Assembly (NCBI GenBank): GCA_011322575.1 | Contig: DRMK01000259.1 | Location: 1 to 8,955 of the forward strand | Length of the DNA: 8,955 bases | Reading direction: 5' to 3' | Source: Gammaproteobacteria bacterium | GTDB lineage: Bacteria; Pseudomonadota; Gammaproteobacteria; Thiohalospirales; Thiohalospiraceae | Shown: one piece after another, positions 1 to 5,438 of the stretch | Layout of the letters: each line of letters opens with the position of its first letter | Numbering within the stretch: position 1 is the stretch's first letter | Notes under the pieces: generated by a model | What the model was told of the DNA's origin: nothing | Database searches by the model: none | What the model saw: the letters and a program-made list of their open reading frames with translations, nothing else | Position numbers and translations under genes: made by a program

Positions 1-20
1 ATGTACCAGTTGTTGGCCAT
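1..20 (-). CDS. Start of a gene cut by the left edge; N-terminus MANNWY
   Basis: On the minus strand an ATG at 20-18 follows a purine-rich stretch containing AAGGAG and GGGAG, the second about 9 bases upstream of the ATG, which is good ribosome-binding spacing. The visible residues are MANNWY followed by Ile or Met. It lies downstream of rluD-pgeF in the same direction, with 60 bases between the pgeF stop and this start. E. coli has clpB at this place, but the residues do not resemble the start of ClpB. A Trp-Tyr pair within the first ten residues is typical of NusG/RfaH-family transcription factors, so that family is one guess; six residues cannot prove it. That a gene starts here is reasonably supported by the ribosome-binding site; its identity is not. 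Confidence 0.4.
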
Positions 21-80
21 GTCCAGGTTCTCCCGTCTCCTTGCCCGCTCTATCGTACACGAGTGCTGCGTTACTATTGC

Positions 81-812
81 TCAGGCCAACCAGATCAGGC
101 TGGCCATGCGCCCCGTTTCCCCGTCCCGCCGGTAGGAGAAAAAACGCTCCCGCTCCCGCCAGGTGCACCAGCCACCGCCATGGATGGCGGTCACTCCGCA
201 GCCCCGCAGCCGTTGCCGGGCCAGGAGATAGATATCGGCCAGCCAGCGGCCATCGGCAGGGCGGAACGCCTGCCGCGCGGCGCTGTTCCGGGACAGGAAA
301 GCGGTCCGCACATCGTCCCCCACCGTGAAGTGGTGCGGGCCGATGGCGGGGCCCAGCCAGGCCAGAATCCTGGCGGGAGGGACGCGCATCGCGGCCACCG
401 CCGCCTCCACCACACCCGCCGCCAGACCGCGCCATCCCGCATGGACGGCCGCCACGCAGCTCCCGGTGGCGTCGCACAGCAGCAGCGGCAGGCAGTCGGC
501 GCTCAGCACCGCGCACACCTTTCCGGGGGTGCGACCGATACTGCCGTCCGCCTCGCTTCCCGGCGGCGCGCGGTCAGCCTCCACGATGCCGCAACCATGC
601 ACCTGCCTGAGCCACAGGGGAGGCGCCGGAAGCTCCAGGGCCCGGGCGAGAAGCGCGCGATTGCCAGCCACCGCCGCCGGACGGTCTCCCACGTGATCCC
701 CGAGGTTGAGTGAATCGTAGGGGGGAGGGCTGCACCCGCCACTGCGGGTGGTGACGCAGGCCCTCACACGCGGCGGCGCGGGCCACTCCGGGACGATCCA
801 GTCAGGATGCAT
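81..812 (-). CDS. pgeF: PgeF/YfiH family protein (peptidoglycan editing factor; multicopper polyphenol oxidase/LACC1 family)
   Basis: This 243-residue protein is full length for the YfiH (DUF152, LACC1-like) family and can be aligned by eye with E. coli YfiH throughout. Family motifs seen are SLNLGDHVGD (34-43), QVHG (70-73), SADCLP (105-110), HAGWRG (124-129), GPAIGP (154-159) and FFSYRRDG..TGRMAS near the C-terminus. His72, Cys107 and His124 correspond to the conserved His/Cys/His metal site. In E. coli PgeF removes wrongly incorporated L-serine from peptidoglycan precursors. Relatives act on purine nucleosides (phosphorylase or deaminase), and the older laccase label is doubtful. There is no signal peptide, so it is expected in the cytoplasm. 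Its ATG lies inside the end of rluD (11-bp overlap), with AGGAGG 12 bases upstream, so the two are probably translated together. The family is certain; the exact reaction is less so. Confidence 0.95.
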   Translation of the reverse strand: MHPDWIVPEWPAPPRVRACVTTRSGGCSPPPYDSLNLGDHVGDRPAAVAGNRALLARALELPAPPLWLRQVHGCGIVEADRAPPGSEADGSIGRTPGKVCAVLSADCLPLLLCDATGSCVAAVHAGWRGLAAGVVEAAVAAMRVPPARILAWLGPAIGPHHFTVGDDVRTAFLSRNSAARQAFRPADGRWLADIYLLARQRLRGCGVTAIHGGGWCTWRERERFFSYRRDGETGRMASLIWLA

Positions 813-1788
813 CGGCCCGCTGATCCTCCTGCAGGGCCTCCACCAGCCGCGCCATATCTTCCGGCAGCGGGGTCTGCCACTCCATCTGCTTCCCGCTGGC
901 GGGGTGCGTCAGGCCGAGCCGTGCGGCGTGCAGCGCCTGGCGCCGGAAGCCGCGCAGGACCTCGGCCAGCCTGTCGCCGCAGCCGGCAGGGATGCGCAGC
1001 CGCCCGCCGTACACCGGATCACCCACCAGCGGGTGACGGATATGGGCCATGTGGACCCGGATCTGGTGGGTGCGCCCGCTCTCGAGCCACACCTTCAGCA
1101 GGGTGTGGGCGGCAAAACGTTGCGCCACCCGGTAGTGGGTGATGGCCGGTTTGCCCTGCCCGCTCACCGCCATCCGCTTGCGATCCACCCGGTGGCGCCC
1201 GATGGGGGCGTCCACCGTGCCTCCGGCGATCATCACCCCGCTGACCACGGCCCGGTACTCACGCTTCACAGTGCGCGCCTGCAGCTGCTCCACCAAGCGA
1301 ATGTGGCTGGTGACGGTGCGCGCCACCACCAGCAATCCGCTGGTCTGCTTGTCGAGCCGGTGGACGATTCCGGCGCGGGGCACCGCTTCCAGCTCCGGGG
1401 CGTGATGCAGCAGGGCGTTGAGCAGGGTACCATCCGGATTTCCGGCCGCCGGGTGCACCACCAGACCGGCCGGCTTGTCGATCACCAGGATGGCCTCATC
1501 CTCGTGCAGGATGCGCAGCGGGATCTCCTGCGCCCTCCACTCCCGGTTCGGCTCCTGCCGCGGCTCCAGCTCCACCATCTCCCCTCCGGCGATCCGGTGG
1601 GAGGGCGCGCGCCGGGGCTGCCCGTCCACCCGGACCTGCCCCTCCCTTATCCACTGGCCGAGACGGCTGCGGGAGTAGTCGGGAAACAGCTCCACCAGGG
1701 CGCGATCGAGGCGCCGGCCTGCCAGTTCCGGGGGAATCCGCGCCTCCAGCCGCAGAGCGGAATGGCCGGATCCTATCGGTTTGTCCAT
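802..1788 (-). CDS. rluD: 23S rRNA pseudouridine synthase RluD (RluA family)
   Basis: The 328-residue protein matches E. coli RluD (326 residues) along its length. An N-terminal S4 RNA-binding domain (about 17-75, with GRRLDRALVELFPDYSRSRL) precedes the RluA-type catalytic domain. The catalytic signature is GIVHRLDKQTSGLLVV, with the nucleophile at Asp146. Other family blocks are NKP-like IDKPAGLVVHPAAGNPDGT (104-122) and LESGRTHQIRVHMAHI..PLVGDPVYGG (235-262). RluD isomerises uridines 1911, 1915 and 1917 in helix 69 of 23S rRNA, late in large-subunit assembly. It is the first gene of the rluD-pgeF operon and is divergent from bamD, as in E. coli. The ATG at 1788 gives the normal N-terminus; no strong Shine-Dalgarno sequence is visible before it. 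The identification is secure, the choice of RluD over RluA or RluC resting on length, the S4 domain and gene neighbours. Confidence 0.97.
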   Translation of the reverse strand: MDKPIGSGHSALRLEARIPPELAGRRLDRALVELFPDYSRSRLGQWIREGQVRVDGQPRRAPSHRIAGGEMVELEPRQEPNREWRAQEIPLRILHEDEAILVIDKPAGLVVHPAAGNPDGTLLNALLHHAPELEAVPRAGIVHRLDKQTSGLLVVARTVTSHIRLVEQLQARTVKREYRAVVSGVMIAGGTVDAPIGRHRVDRKRMAVSGQGKPAITHYRVAQRFAAHTLLKVWLESGRTHQIRVHMAHIRHPLVGDPVYGGRLRIPAGCGDRLAEVLRGFRRQALHAARLGLTHPASGKQMEWQTPLPEDMARLVEALQEDQRADAS

Positions 1789-1867
1789 GTTTCGGATAGA
1801 ATGTGAACCTCTTCAGGTGGAGAGAATCATACTCCAGGTTACTGGATTGCCCGGATACTCTAACACA
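1789..1867. promoter_or_regulatory. Divergent intergenic region between rluD and bamD
   Basis: These 79 bases separate the two start codons and must hold at least the start of transcription for rluD. On the minus strand TATGAT (1831-1826) is one base from the sigma-70 -10 consensus, but the hexamer 17 bases upstream does not resemble TTGACA. On the plus strand the overlapping CATACT (1828-1833) is a weak -10 candidate for bamD. The two candidates overlap, so they might compete; this is inference. No strong Shine-Dalgarno sequence precedes either gene. Confidence 0.35.
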
Positions 1868-2620
1868 ATGCGACTGCCGATCCGTTTTACCATGGTTCTC
1901 CTGGTTCTGCTGCTGGGTGCCTGCGCCGGCGTGGAGAAAAAACAGGAGTGGTCCGCCCAGCGCTACTATCAGGAGGCCAAAAGCGCCTTGGACGCCCGTG
2001 ACTACGAGAGCGCCATCCGCTACTACGAGGAGCTGAAGGCCGCCTACCCATACGGAGAGTATGCCGAGCAGGCGGATCTGGATATTATCTACGCCTACTA
2101 CAAGGGGGAGGAGCCGGAGTCGGCCATCGCCGCGGCGGACAACTTCATCAAGCAGCATCCACGCCACCCCAAGGTGGACTATGCCTACTATCTGCGGGGA
2201 CTGGCCAGCTTCTCCCAGGGGGAGAGCTTCCTCAACGAGTTATTCGACCAGGATCCGACCCAGCGCGATCCGAGCCACCTGCGCCGTTCGTTCAACTACT
2301 TCTCGGAGCTGGTGCGCAAGTTTCCCGACAGCCGGTACCGCGCCGACGCCCTGCAGCGGATGAAACATCTGTACAACAGCCTGGCGCGCCACGAGATCCA
2401 TGTGGCCAGGTTCTACCTGGAGAGGGAGGCCCACCTGGCCGCCGCCAACCGCGCCAAGTATGTGGTGGAGCACTACCAGAACAGCCCGTCGGTGGCCGAA
2501 GCGCTGGCCATCATGGAGCGGGCCTACCGGAGCATGGGGCGCGAGGGTCTGGCCGACGATGCGCGGCGCGTGCTGAAGCTCAATTTCCCCGACCACCCCG
2601 CCGCGCAGCAGATGCAGTAA
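1868..2620 (+). CDS. bamD: Outer membrane protein assembly factor BamD (lipoprotein, TPR repeats)
   Basis: The 250-residue product matches BamD (E. coli 245 residues). It begins with a lipoprotein signal: a short basic start, a Leu/Val-rich core and the lipobox LLGAC, giving lipidated Cys19 followed by Ala, which predicts sorting to the outer membrane. The mature part is built of TPR-like helix pairs. Recognisable blocks are YYQEAKSALDARDYESAIRYYEEL (33-56), AYPYGEYAEQADLDIIYAYY (59-78), YYLRGLASF (107-115), FPDSRYRADALQRM (152-165) and the C-terminal YVVEHYQNSPSVAEALAIM (198-216). BamD is the essential partner of BamA in the BAM complex, which folds beta-barrel proteins into the outer membrane. 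An in-frame TTG at 1781 would add 29 residues, but the ATG at 1868 places the signal peptide correctly. Only 12 bases separate it from the next gene, which suggests co-transcription. Confidence 0.96.
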   Translation: MRLPIRFTMVLLVLLLGACAGVEKKQEWSAQRYYQEAKSALDARDYESAIRYYEELKAAYPYGEYAEQADLDIIYAYYKGEEPESAIAAADNFIKQHPRHPKVDYAYYLRGLASFSQGESFLNELFDQDPTQRDPSHLRRSFNYFSELVRKFPDSRYRADALQRMKHLYNSLARHEIHVARFYLEREAHLAAANRAKYVVEHYQNSPSVAEALAIMERAYRSMGREGLADDARRVLKLNFPDHPAAQQMQ

Positions 2621-2632
2621 CAGGAGAGGGCC

Positions 2633-3154
2633 ATGTGGGATTTCTTCGAGACCGTCCGCCACCGCCACTCCATCCGCAAGTACCAGACGGACACACCGGT
2701 GGAGGAGGAGAAGCTGAACGCCATCCTGGAGATGGCCTGCGCCGCCCCCTCCGCAGGTGATCTGCAGGCATATCACATTACGGTGGTGCGCAGCGAGGGG
2801 ATACGCGAACAGCTGGCGGCGGCCGCCTCGGGACAGCAGTTCATCGCCGAGGCGCCGGTGGTGCTGGTGTTCAGCGCCGATCCGGTGCGTTCGGCGGAGC
2901 GGTTCGGCGAGCGCGGCGCCACCATCTACGCCCTGCAGGATACCACCATCGCCGCCACCTACGTGCAACTGGCGGTGGTGGCTGCCGGGCTCTCCTCCAC
3001 CTGGGTGGGGGAGTTCGACGAGCGGCGGGTCCGCGAGCTGCTGGAGCTGGAGGCGGACCGGGTTCCTCTCTCCCTGCTGAGCATCGGCTATCCCGCCGAG
3101 ACCGGTGAGCTGTCGCCGCGCCGCCCGCTGAACGAGATGGTCAGCTGGCGCTGA
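2633..3154 (+). CDS. Nitroreductase-family flavoprotein
   Basis: The 173-residue protein is a compact nitroreductase-fold enzyme. The N-terminal FMN-binding signature is RHRHSIRKYQ (9-18), followed by ILEMACAAPSAGDLQAYHI (31-49), which corresponds to the APSxxNxQP block of the family, with Gly-Asp in place of the usual Gly/Asn. The later STWVGEFDE and LLSIGYPAE segments are the usual FMN-site and dimer-interface regions. Members use FMN and NAD(P)H to reduce nitro-aromatics, quinones or flavins. The small size without a fused domain means the substrate cannot be predicted. It starts 12 bases after bamD with AGGAGAG as ribosome-binding site, so it probably forms an operon with bamD, although no functional link to outer-membrane assembly is known. 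Its last 14 bases overlap the end of sbcB on the other strand. Confidence 0.85.
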   Translation: MWDFFETVRHRHSIRKYQTDTPVEEEKLNAILEMACAAPSAGDLQAYHITVVRSEGIREQLAAAASGQQFIAEAPVVLVFSADPVRSAERFGERGATIYALQDTTIAATYVQLAVVAAGLSSTWVGEFDERRVRELLELEADRVPLSLLSIGYPAETGELSPRRPLNEMVSWR

Positions 3155-3155
3155 G
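3141..3155 (+). repeat. Left copy of an imperfect 15-bp direct repeat bracketing sbcB
   Basis: TCAGCTGGCGCTGAG here and TCATCTGGCGCTGAG at 4649-4663 match at 14 of 15 bases in the same orientation. This copy covers the stop codons of sbcB and of the nitroreductase gene. The other covers the ATG at 4652. A match of this length could arise by chance in a window this size, so only the placement is notable. Confidence 0.4.
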
Positions 3156-4586
3156 CAGGCCGCGCTCCAGCATCTCTCCCCACTCCTCCAGCCGGTCCAG
3201 GCGACGCTGCGCTTCGGGGTCTCCGTCACGCTCCCGGCGCAGGGCGGCGATCCGCTGCCGGTACTCCTCCAGCCCCAGCGTCTCTCCCCCCGCGCCGTGG
3301 CGGATCCGTTCGCCACGCAACCGCTCCCAGCGCTGCAGCTCCCCTTCCGACAGGGTCTGCGGCCAGTTCCTGGCGCGGTAGCGGAACAGCAGCTCCGGCA
3401 GCCGCCCGTCCCGGAACCCGGATCCCAGGGCGGCCAGCTCCTGCGGGGAGGCGCCGCGCACCCGCTCCATCTGGAGACGATCCCCATCGTCAAAGAAACC
3501 TTCGTAGAGCGCCAGCTCCACGTCTGCTGCGGGTGGAAACTCCCGGCCGCCGTAGGCCTGCGCCACCCGCTGCATGAATGCCGGATGGGACTCCAGCACC
3601 CGCCAGTGCCGGTCACAGGCCTCCGGGTCGATGGCGATGCGCTGGATGGCCGCGGCATCCAGGGTGGCGCGCGGGGCGAGGGCCGGGCACTTGTTGAGCT
3701 TTACCGACTTGACCGGGAGACGCGCCGTCCCCTGCGGCAGATCCTCGCTGCGGGTAAACAGCAGTTCCTTCAGGCGATCCACATCCAGCTCCAGAAACGG
3801 CTCCGGATCGTGGCGCAGGTCGTACACCAGCACGCCGTTGCCGTTGCGCGGATCCTGCGCCAGGGGCATCACCAGGGTGGTGCAGCCGCTCTCCGCCGGG
3901 TACATGCGCGAGGTGTGCAGCACCGGCCTGCGCGCTGCCAGATCCAGCTGCGCGGCCGCCCTGCGCTTGTCGCGCAGCCGGAACAGCCAGTCGTAGAGCC
4001 GCGGCTGATGACGCCGTACCAGGCGCGCCAGGGAGACGGTGGCGCGCACGTCGGAGAGGGCGTCGTGGGCGGAGCCGTGCTCGATGCCATTGGCGGCGGC
4101 CAGCTCCTCCAGGCGGAAGGTGGGCTTTCCATCCAGCAGCGGCCACTCCAACCCCTGGGGGCGCAGGGCGTAGCACATGCGCACCAGGTCGATGATGTCC
4201 CAGCGTGAATTGCCGTTCTGCCACTCGCGCGCATAAGGGTCGTAGAAGTTGCGGTAGAGGGTATGGCGCGTCACCTCGTCGTCGAAACGCAAGGTGTTGT
4301 AACCCACCCCGCAGCTGCCCGGCTGCGCCAGCTCGGCATGGATGCGGGCGATGAACTCCGGCTCCGGCACGCCCCGCTCATCCGCCATCTGCGGCGTGAT
4401 CCCGGTGAGCAGGCAGGCCTCCGGATGGGGCAGCAGATCCCGCGGCGGCTTGCAGTAGATGACCAGCGGCTCCCCGATCTCGTTCAGCTCCTCATCGGTG
4501 CGCAGACCGGCGAACTGGGCAGGGCGATCGCGCCTGGGATCGGAGCCGAAGGTTTCGTAGTCGTGCCAGTAGAGGGTGGTAATCAT
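3141..4586 (-). CDS. sbcB: Exodeoxyribonuclease I (SbcB/ExoI)
   Basis: The 481-residue product from this start is close to E. coli ExoI (475 residues) and aligns along its whole length. The DEDDh exonuclease residues are visible: Asp9 and Glu11 in WHDYETFG, the Asp pair in RFDDEVTR (100-107), and His174 with Asp179 in AHDALSDV. Typical ExoI blocks are DRPAQFAGLRTD, TGITPQ, YRNFYDPYAREW, NSRWDIIDL, CYALRP, NGIEHGSAHDAL and, nearer the C-terminus, YEGFFDDGDR and LLFRYRARNWP (the SH3-like and ExoI-specific regions). The enzyme degrades single-stranded DNA 3' to 5' and acts in mismatch repair and recombination. The frame stays open to an ATG at 4652, adding 22 residues. I chose the internal ATG at 4586 because it gives the family N-terminus (MITTLYWHDYETFG); neither start has a strong Shine-Dalgarno sequence. 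It converges on the nitroreductase gene. Confidence 0.95.
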   Translation of the reverse strand: MITTLYWHDYETFGSDPRRDRPAQFAGLRTDEELNEIGEPLVIYCKPPRDLLPHPEACLLTGITPQMADERGVPEPEFIARIHAELAQPGSCGVGYNTLRFDDEVTRHTLYRNFYDPYAREWQNGNSRWDIIDLVRMCYALRPQGLEWPLLDGKPTFRLEELAAANGIEHGSAHDALSDVRATVSLARLVRRHQPRLYDWLFRLRDKRRAAAQLDLAARRPVLHTSRMYPAESGCTTLVMPLAQDPRNGNGVLVYDLRHDPEPFLELDVDRLKELLFTRSEDLPQGTARLPVKSVKLNKCPALAPRATLDAAAIQRIAIDPEACDRHWRVLESHPAFMQRVAQAYGGREFPPAADVELALYEGFFDDGDRLQMERVRGASPQELAALGSGFRDGRLPELLFRYRARNWPQTLSEGELQRWERLRGERIRHGAGGETLGLEEYRQRIAALRRERDGDPEAQRRLDRLEEWGEMLERGLLSAS

Positions 4587-4648
4587 GGAGATCCAGCCGT
4601 GCTCCTCCTCGCTCCCGAACCACTCTACCACATGAATCTGCCGATAGT

Positions 4649-4663
4649 TCATCTGGCGCTGAG
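4649..4663 (+). repeat. Right copy of the imperfect 15-bp direct repeat bracketing sbcB
   Basis: This is the partner of the repeat at 3141-3155, with one mismatch (T for G at the fourth base). It lies just upstream of sbcB and overlaps the longer alternative start codon at 4652. Confidence 0.4.
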
Positions 4664-4794
4664 TTCACCGCCAACCGGCCATAACCCCAATCGAGGCTTC
4701 GGCCTGCTGAGCCAGCATAGCAAAAGCCCGCTCTTCCTTGGCGCCCATATGCACGCCTCTGGTCTCCAGAAAGGTGTTGTGTTCAAGATAGCCC

Positions 4795-4823
4795 TTGACA
4801 TCACGTACGCAATATCGTACGTT
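4795..4823 (+). promoter_or_regulatory. Sigma-70-type promoter of the toxin-antitoxin operon
   Basis: A perfect -35 hexamer TTGACA (4795-4800) is followed, after exactly 17 bases, by TACGTT (4818-4823), a weak -10 keeping the first two and the last consensus bases. Transcription would begin around 4830, close to the Shine-Dalgarno sequence, so the leader would be very short. The strong -35 with a poor -10, and the palindrome lying across spacer and -10, fit a promoter held down by its own antitoxin. Confidence 0.7.
4803..4822 (+). promoter_or_regulatory. Palindromic operator, probable YefM or YefM-YoeB binding site
   Basis: ACGTACG (4803-4809) and CGTACGT (4816-4822) are exact reverse complements separated by CAATAT. 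The site fills the promoter spacer and overlaps the -10, where a bound repressor would block RNA polymerase. YefM-family antitoxins and their toxin complexes repress their own operons by binding palindromes at the promoter. Binding here is inferred from position and symmetry. Confidence 0.65.
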
Positions 4824-4828
4824 TTACC

Positions 4829-4836
4829 AAGGAGGT
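4829..4836 (+). promoter_or_regulatory. Strong ribosome-binding site of the antitoxin gene
   Basis: AAGGAGGT is a perfect anti-Shine-Dalgarno match, 7 bases before the antitoxin ATG. The toxin has the shorter AAGGAG before a GTG start, so the antitoxin should be made in excess of the toxin. Confidence 0.8.
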
Positions 4837-4843
4837 AATCGTC

Positions 4844-5086
4844 ATGACTATTTTGAATGCTACAGAAGCTCGCTCCAGGCTGTACACTCTGATTGATGAG
4901 ACGGCAGAAACCCACCAACCCATTATAATTACCGGTAAAAGAAGAAATGCTGTTCTGATCTCCGAAGAGGATTGGAACTCTATTTCAGAAACTATTCACT
5001 TGCTCTCTGTTCCAGGAATGAGAGAGTCGATAAAAGAGGGGTTGGAGGAAGATTTTCTGGAATTGCCCAAGGAGCTCGATTGGTGA
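4844..5086 (+). CDS. yefM: Antitoxin of the Phd/YefM family
   Basis: The 80-residue protein aligns with E. coli YefM (83 residues): an N-terminal TEARSRLYTLIDE helix, HQPIIITGKRRNAVLISEEDWNSI (24-47) corresponding to the HxPIxIT...AVLxSxxxxNS core, then ETIHLLSVPG. The N-terminal Phd/YefM fold (about 1-55) dimerises and binds DNA. The acidic C-terminus (KEGLEEDFLELPKELDW) is the part expected to be disordered when free and to neutralise the toxin. It should therefore act both as antidote and as repressor of its own promoter. It overlaps the toxin start by GTGA. The gene is AT-rich compared with its neighbours: 4921-4980 is about 38% G+C by hand count against about 67% for 2101-2160 in bamD, which suggests horizontal acquisition. 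The family is clear. Confidence 0.93.
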   Translation: MTILNATEARSRLYTLIDETAETHQPIIITGKRRNAVLISEEDWNSISETIHLLSVPGMRESIKEGLEEDFLELPKELDW

Positions 5087-5346
5087 GCTGGGAGTTACGA
5101 TATACCAGGCAAGCACAGAAGGATGCAAAAAAAATATCAGCGTCCGGGTTAAAGGAAAAAGCCCAGGCGCTGTTAGATGTGATTAAAGAAGATCCGTATC
5201 AAAACCCACCACCATATGAAAAGCTAGTGGGTGATTTATCCGGTGCATATTCACGAAGAATCAATATTCAACACAGACTGGTCTATCAGGTTTATGAAGC
5301 AGAGCATGTCATAAAAGTTATTCGTTTGTGGACGCACTACGAATAA
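5083..5346 (+). CDS. yoeB: Toxin of the YoeB/Txe family (RelE-fold mRNA endonuclease)
   Basis: From the GTG at 5083 the product has 87 residues, close to E. coli YoeB (84). The start is set by the GTGA overlap with the antitoxin stop and by AAGGAG 8 bases upstream; the frame is open further upstream, but that part only shadows the antitoxin gene. Catalytic residues known from E. coli YoeB are all in place: Glu46 (in YEKLVGDLSG), Arg59 (YSRRI), Arg65 (QHRLVYQV), and the C-terminal His85-Tyr86 (LWTHYE). The toxin should therefore be active. It would cleave mRNA in the ribosomal A site, mainly at translation starts, and stop protein synthesis until bound by the antitoxin. Like the antitoxin gene it is AT-rich (about 40% G+C over 5101-5160). 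A run of eight A lies at 5127-5134 within Ala-Lys-Lys-Ile codons. Confidence 0.93.
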   Translation: MSWELRYTRQAQKDAKKISASGLKEKAQALLDVIKEDPYQNPPPYEKLVGDLSGAYSRRINIQHRLVYQVYEAEHVIKVIRLWTHYE

Positions 5347-5421
5347 AACCTGGACTACCATATATTGCCCCGGATACCTCCTGACTCTCATCTGATGCTA
5401 GAATAATCCCGCCAAAACAGA
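5347..5421 (+). other. Spacer between the toxin gene and the MCE operon
   Basis: These 75 bases contain no GC-rich hairpin with a T-run, so no intrinsic terminator ends the toxin-antitoxin transcript. TAGAAT at 5399-5404 is one base from the -10 consensus, but no matching -35 lies 16-18 bases upstream. If it were used, transcription would start only about 10 bases before the presumed TTG start of the next gene. No clear Shine-Dalgarno sequence is present. Confidence 0.4.
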
Positions 5422-5438
5422 TTGTTGAAACCCAACAA
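5422..5438 (+). repeat. Small inverted repeat over the presumed start of the permease gene
   Basis: TTGTTG (5422-5427) and CAACAA (5433-5438) are exact reverse complements around a five-base AAACC loop. In mRNA the stem would include both candidate TTG start codons. Six pairs with four A-U is weak, so an effect on translation is only a possibility. Confidence 0.35.

Larger units (their letters stand above)
4665..4823 (-). other. Coding-like open segment upstream of sbcB; possible gene remnant or leader peptide
   Basis: On the minus strand a frame of 53 codons including the stop runs from just after a TAA at 4826-4824 to a TGA at 4667-4665. From its only ATG (4748) it would encode 27 residues, MGAKEERAFAMLAQQAEASI followed by GVMAGWR. 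The codons before that ATG also read like protein (GYLEHNTFLETRGVH). There is no convincing ribosome-binding site before the ATG, and the open frame runs into the toxin-antitoxin promoter. It could be the 3' end of a gene cut by arrival of that cassette, a leader peptide ahead of sbcB, or chance. I recognise no family. The same spacer contains two small stems: AGGC-TTCG-GCCT (4694-4705) and TGCTG-AGC-CAGCA (4705-4717). Confidence 0.25.

Noticed and set aside
748..1806. Long plus-strand frame of 352 codons over rluD
   Set aside because: It lies opposite rluD, whose protein has clear family motifs. The frame stays open because of GC-rich codon bias and shows no recognisable domain.
1781..1867. 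29-residue upstream extension of BamD from a TTG
   Set aside because: It would put charged residues ahead of the lipoprotein signal and push the lipobox cysteine to residue 48, unlike a functional signal peptide.
2240..3658. Long minus-strand frame of 472 codons across bamD, the nitroreductase and sbcB
   Set aside because: It crosses three identified genes in other frames and its product is low-complexity, Arg/Gly/His-rich sequence typical of shadow frames.
3297..4208. Plus-strand frame of 303 codons opposite sbcB
   Set aside because: sbcB on the other strand has complete catalytic motifs; this frame has none and no ribosome-binding site.
4587..4652. 22-residue N-terminal extension of SbcB
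   Set aside because: ExoI proteins begin only a few residues before the HDYETFG motif, which fits the ATG at 4586. The extension resembles nothing in the family and has no strong Shine-Dalgarno sequence.
4694..4717. Small adjacent stems (one with a TTCG loop) as a terminator
   Set aside because: Stems of 4 and 5 pairs without a T-run on either strand do not make an intrinsic terminator.
4972..5082. Upstream extension of the toxin frame to an ATG at 4972
   Set aside because: This part lies inside the antitoxin gene. The GTG at 5083 has a ribosome-binding site and gives the family length and catalytic residue spacing.
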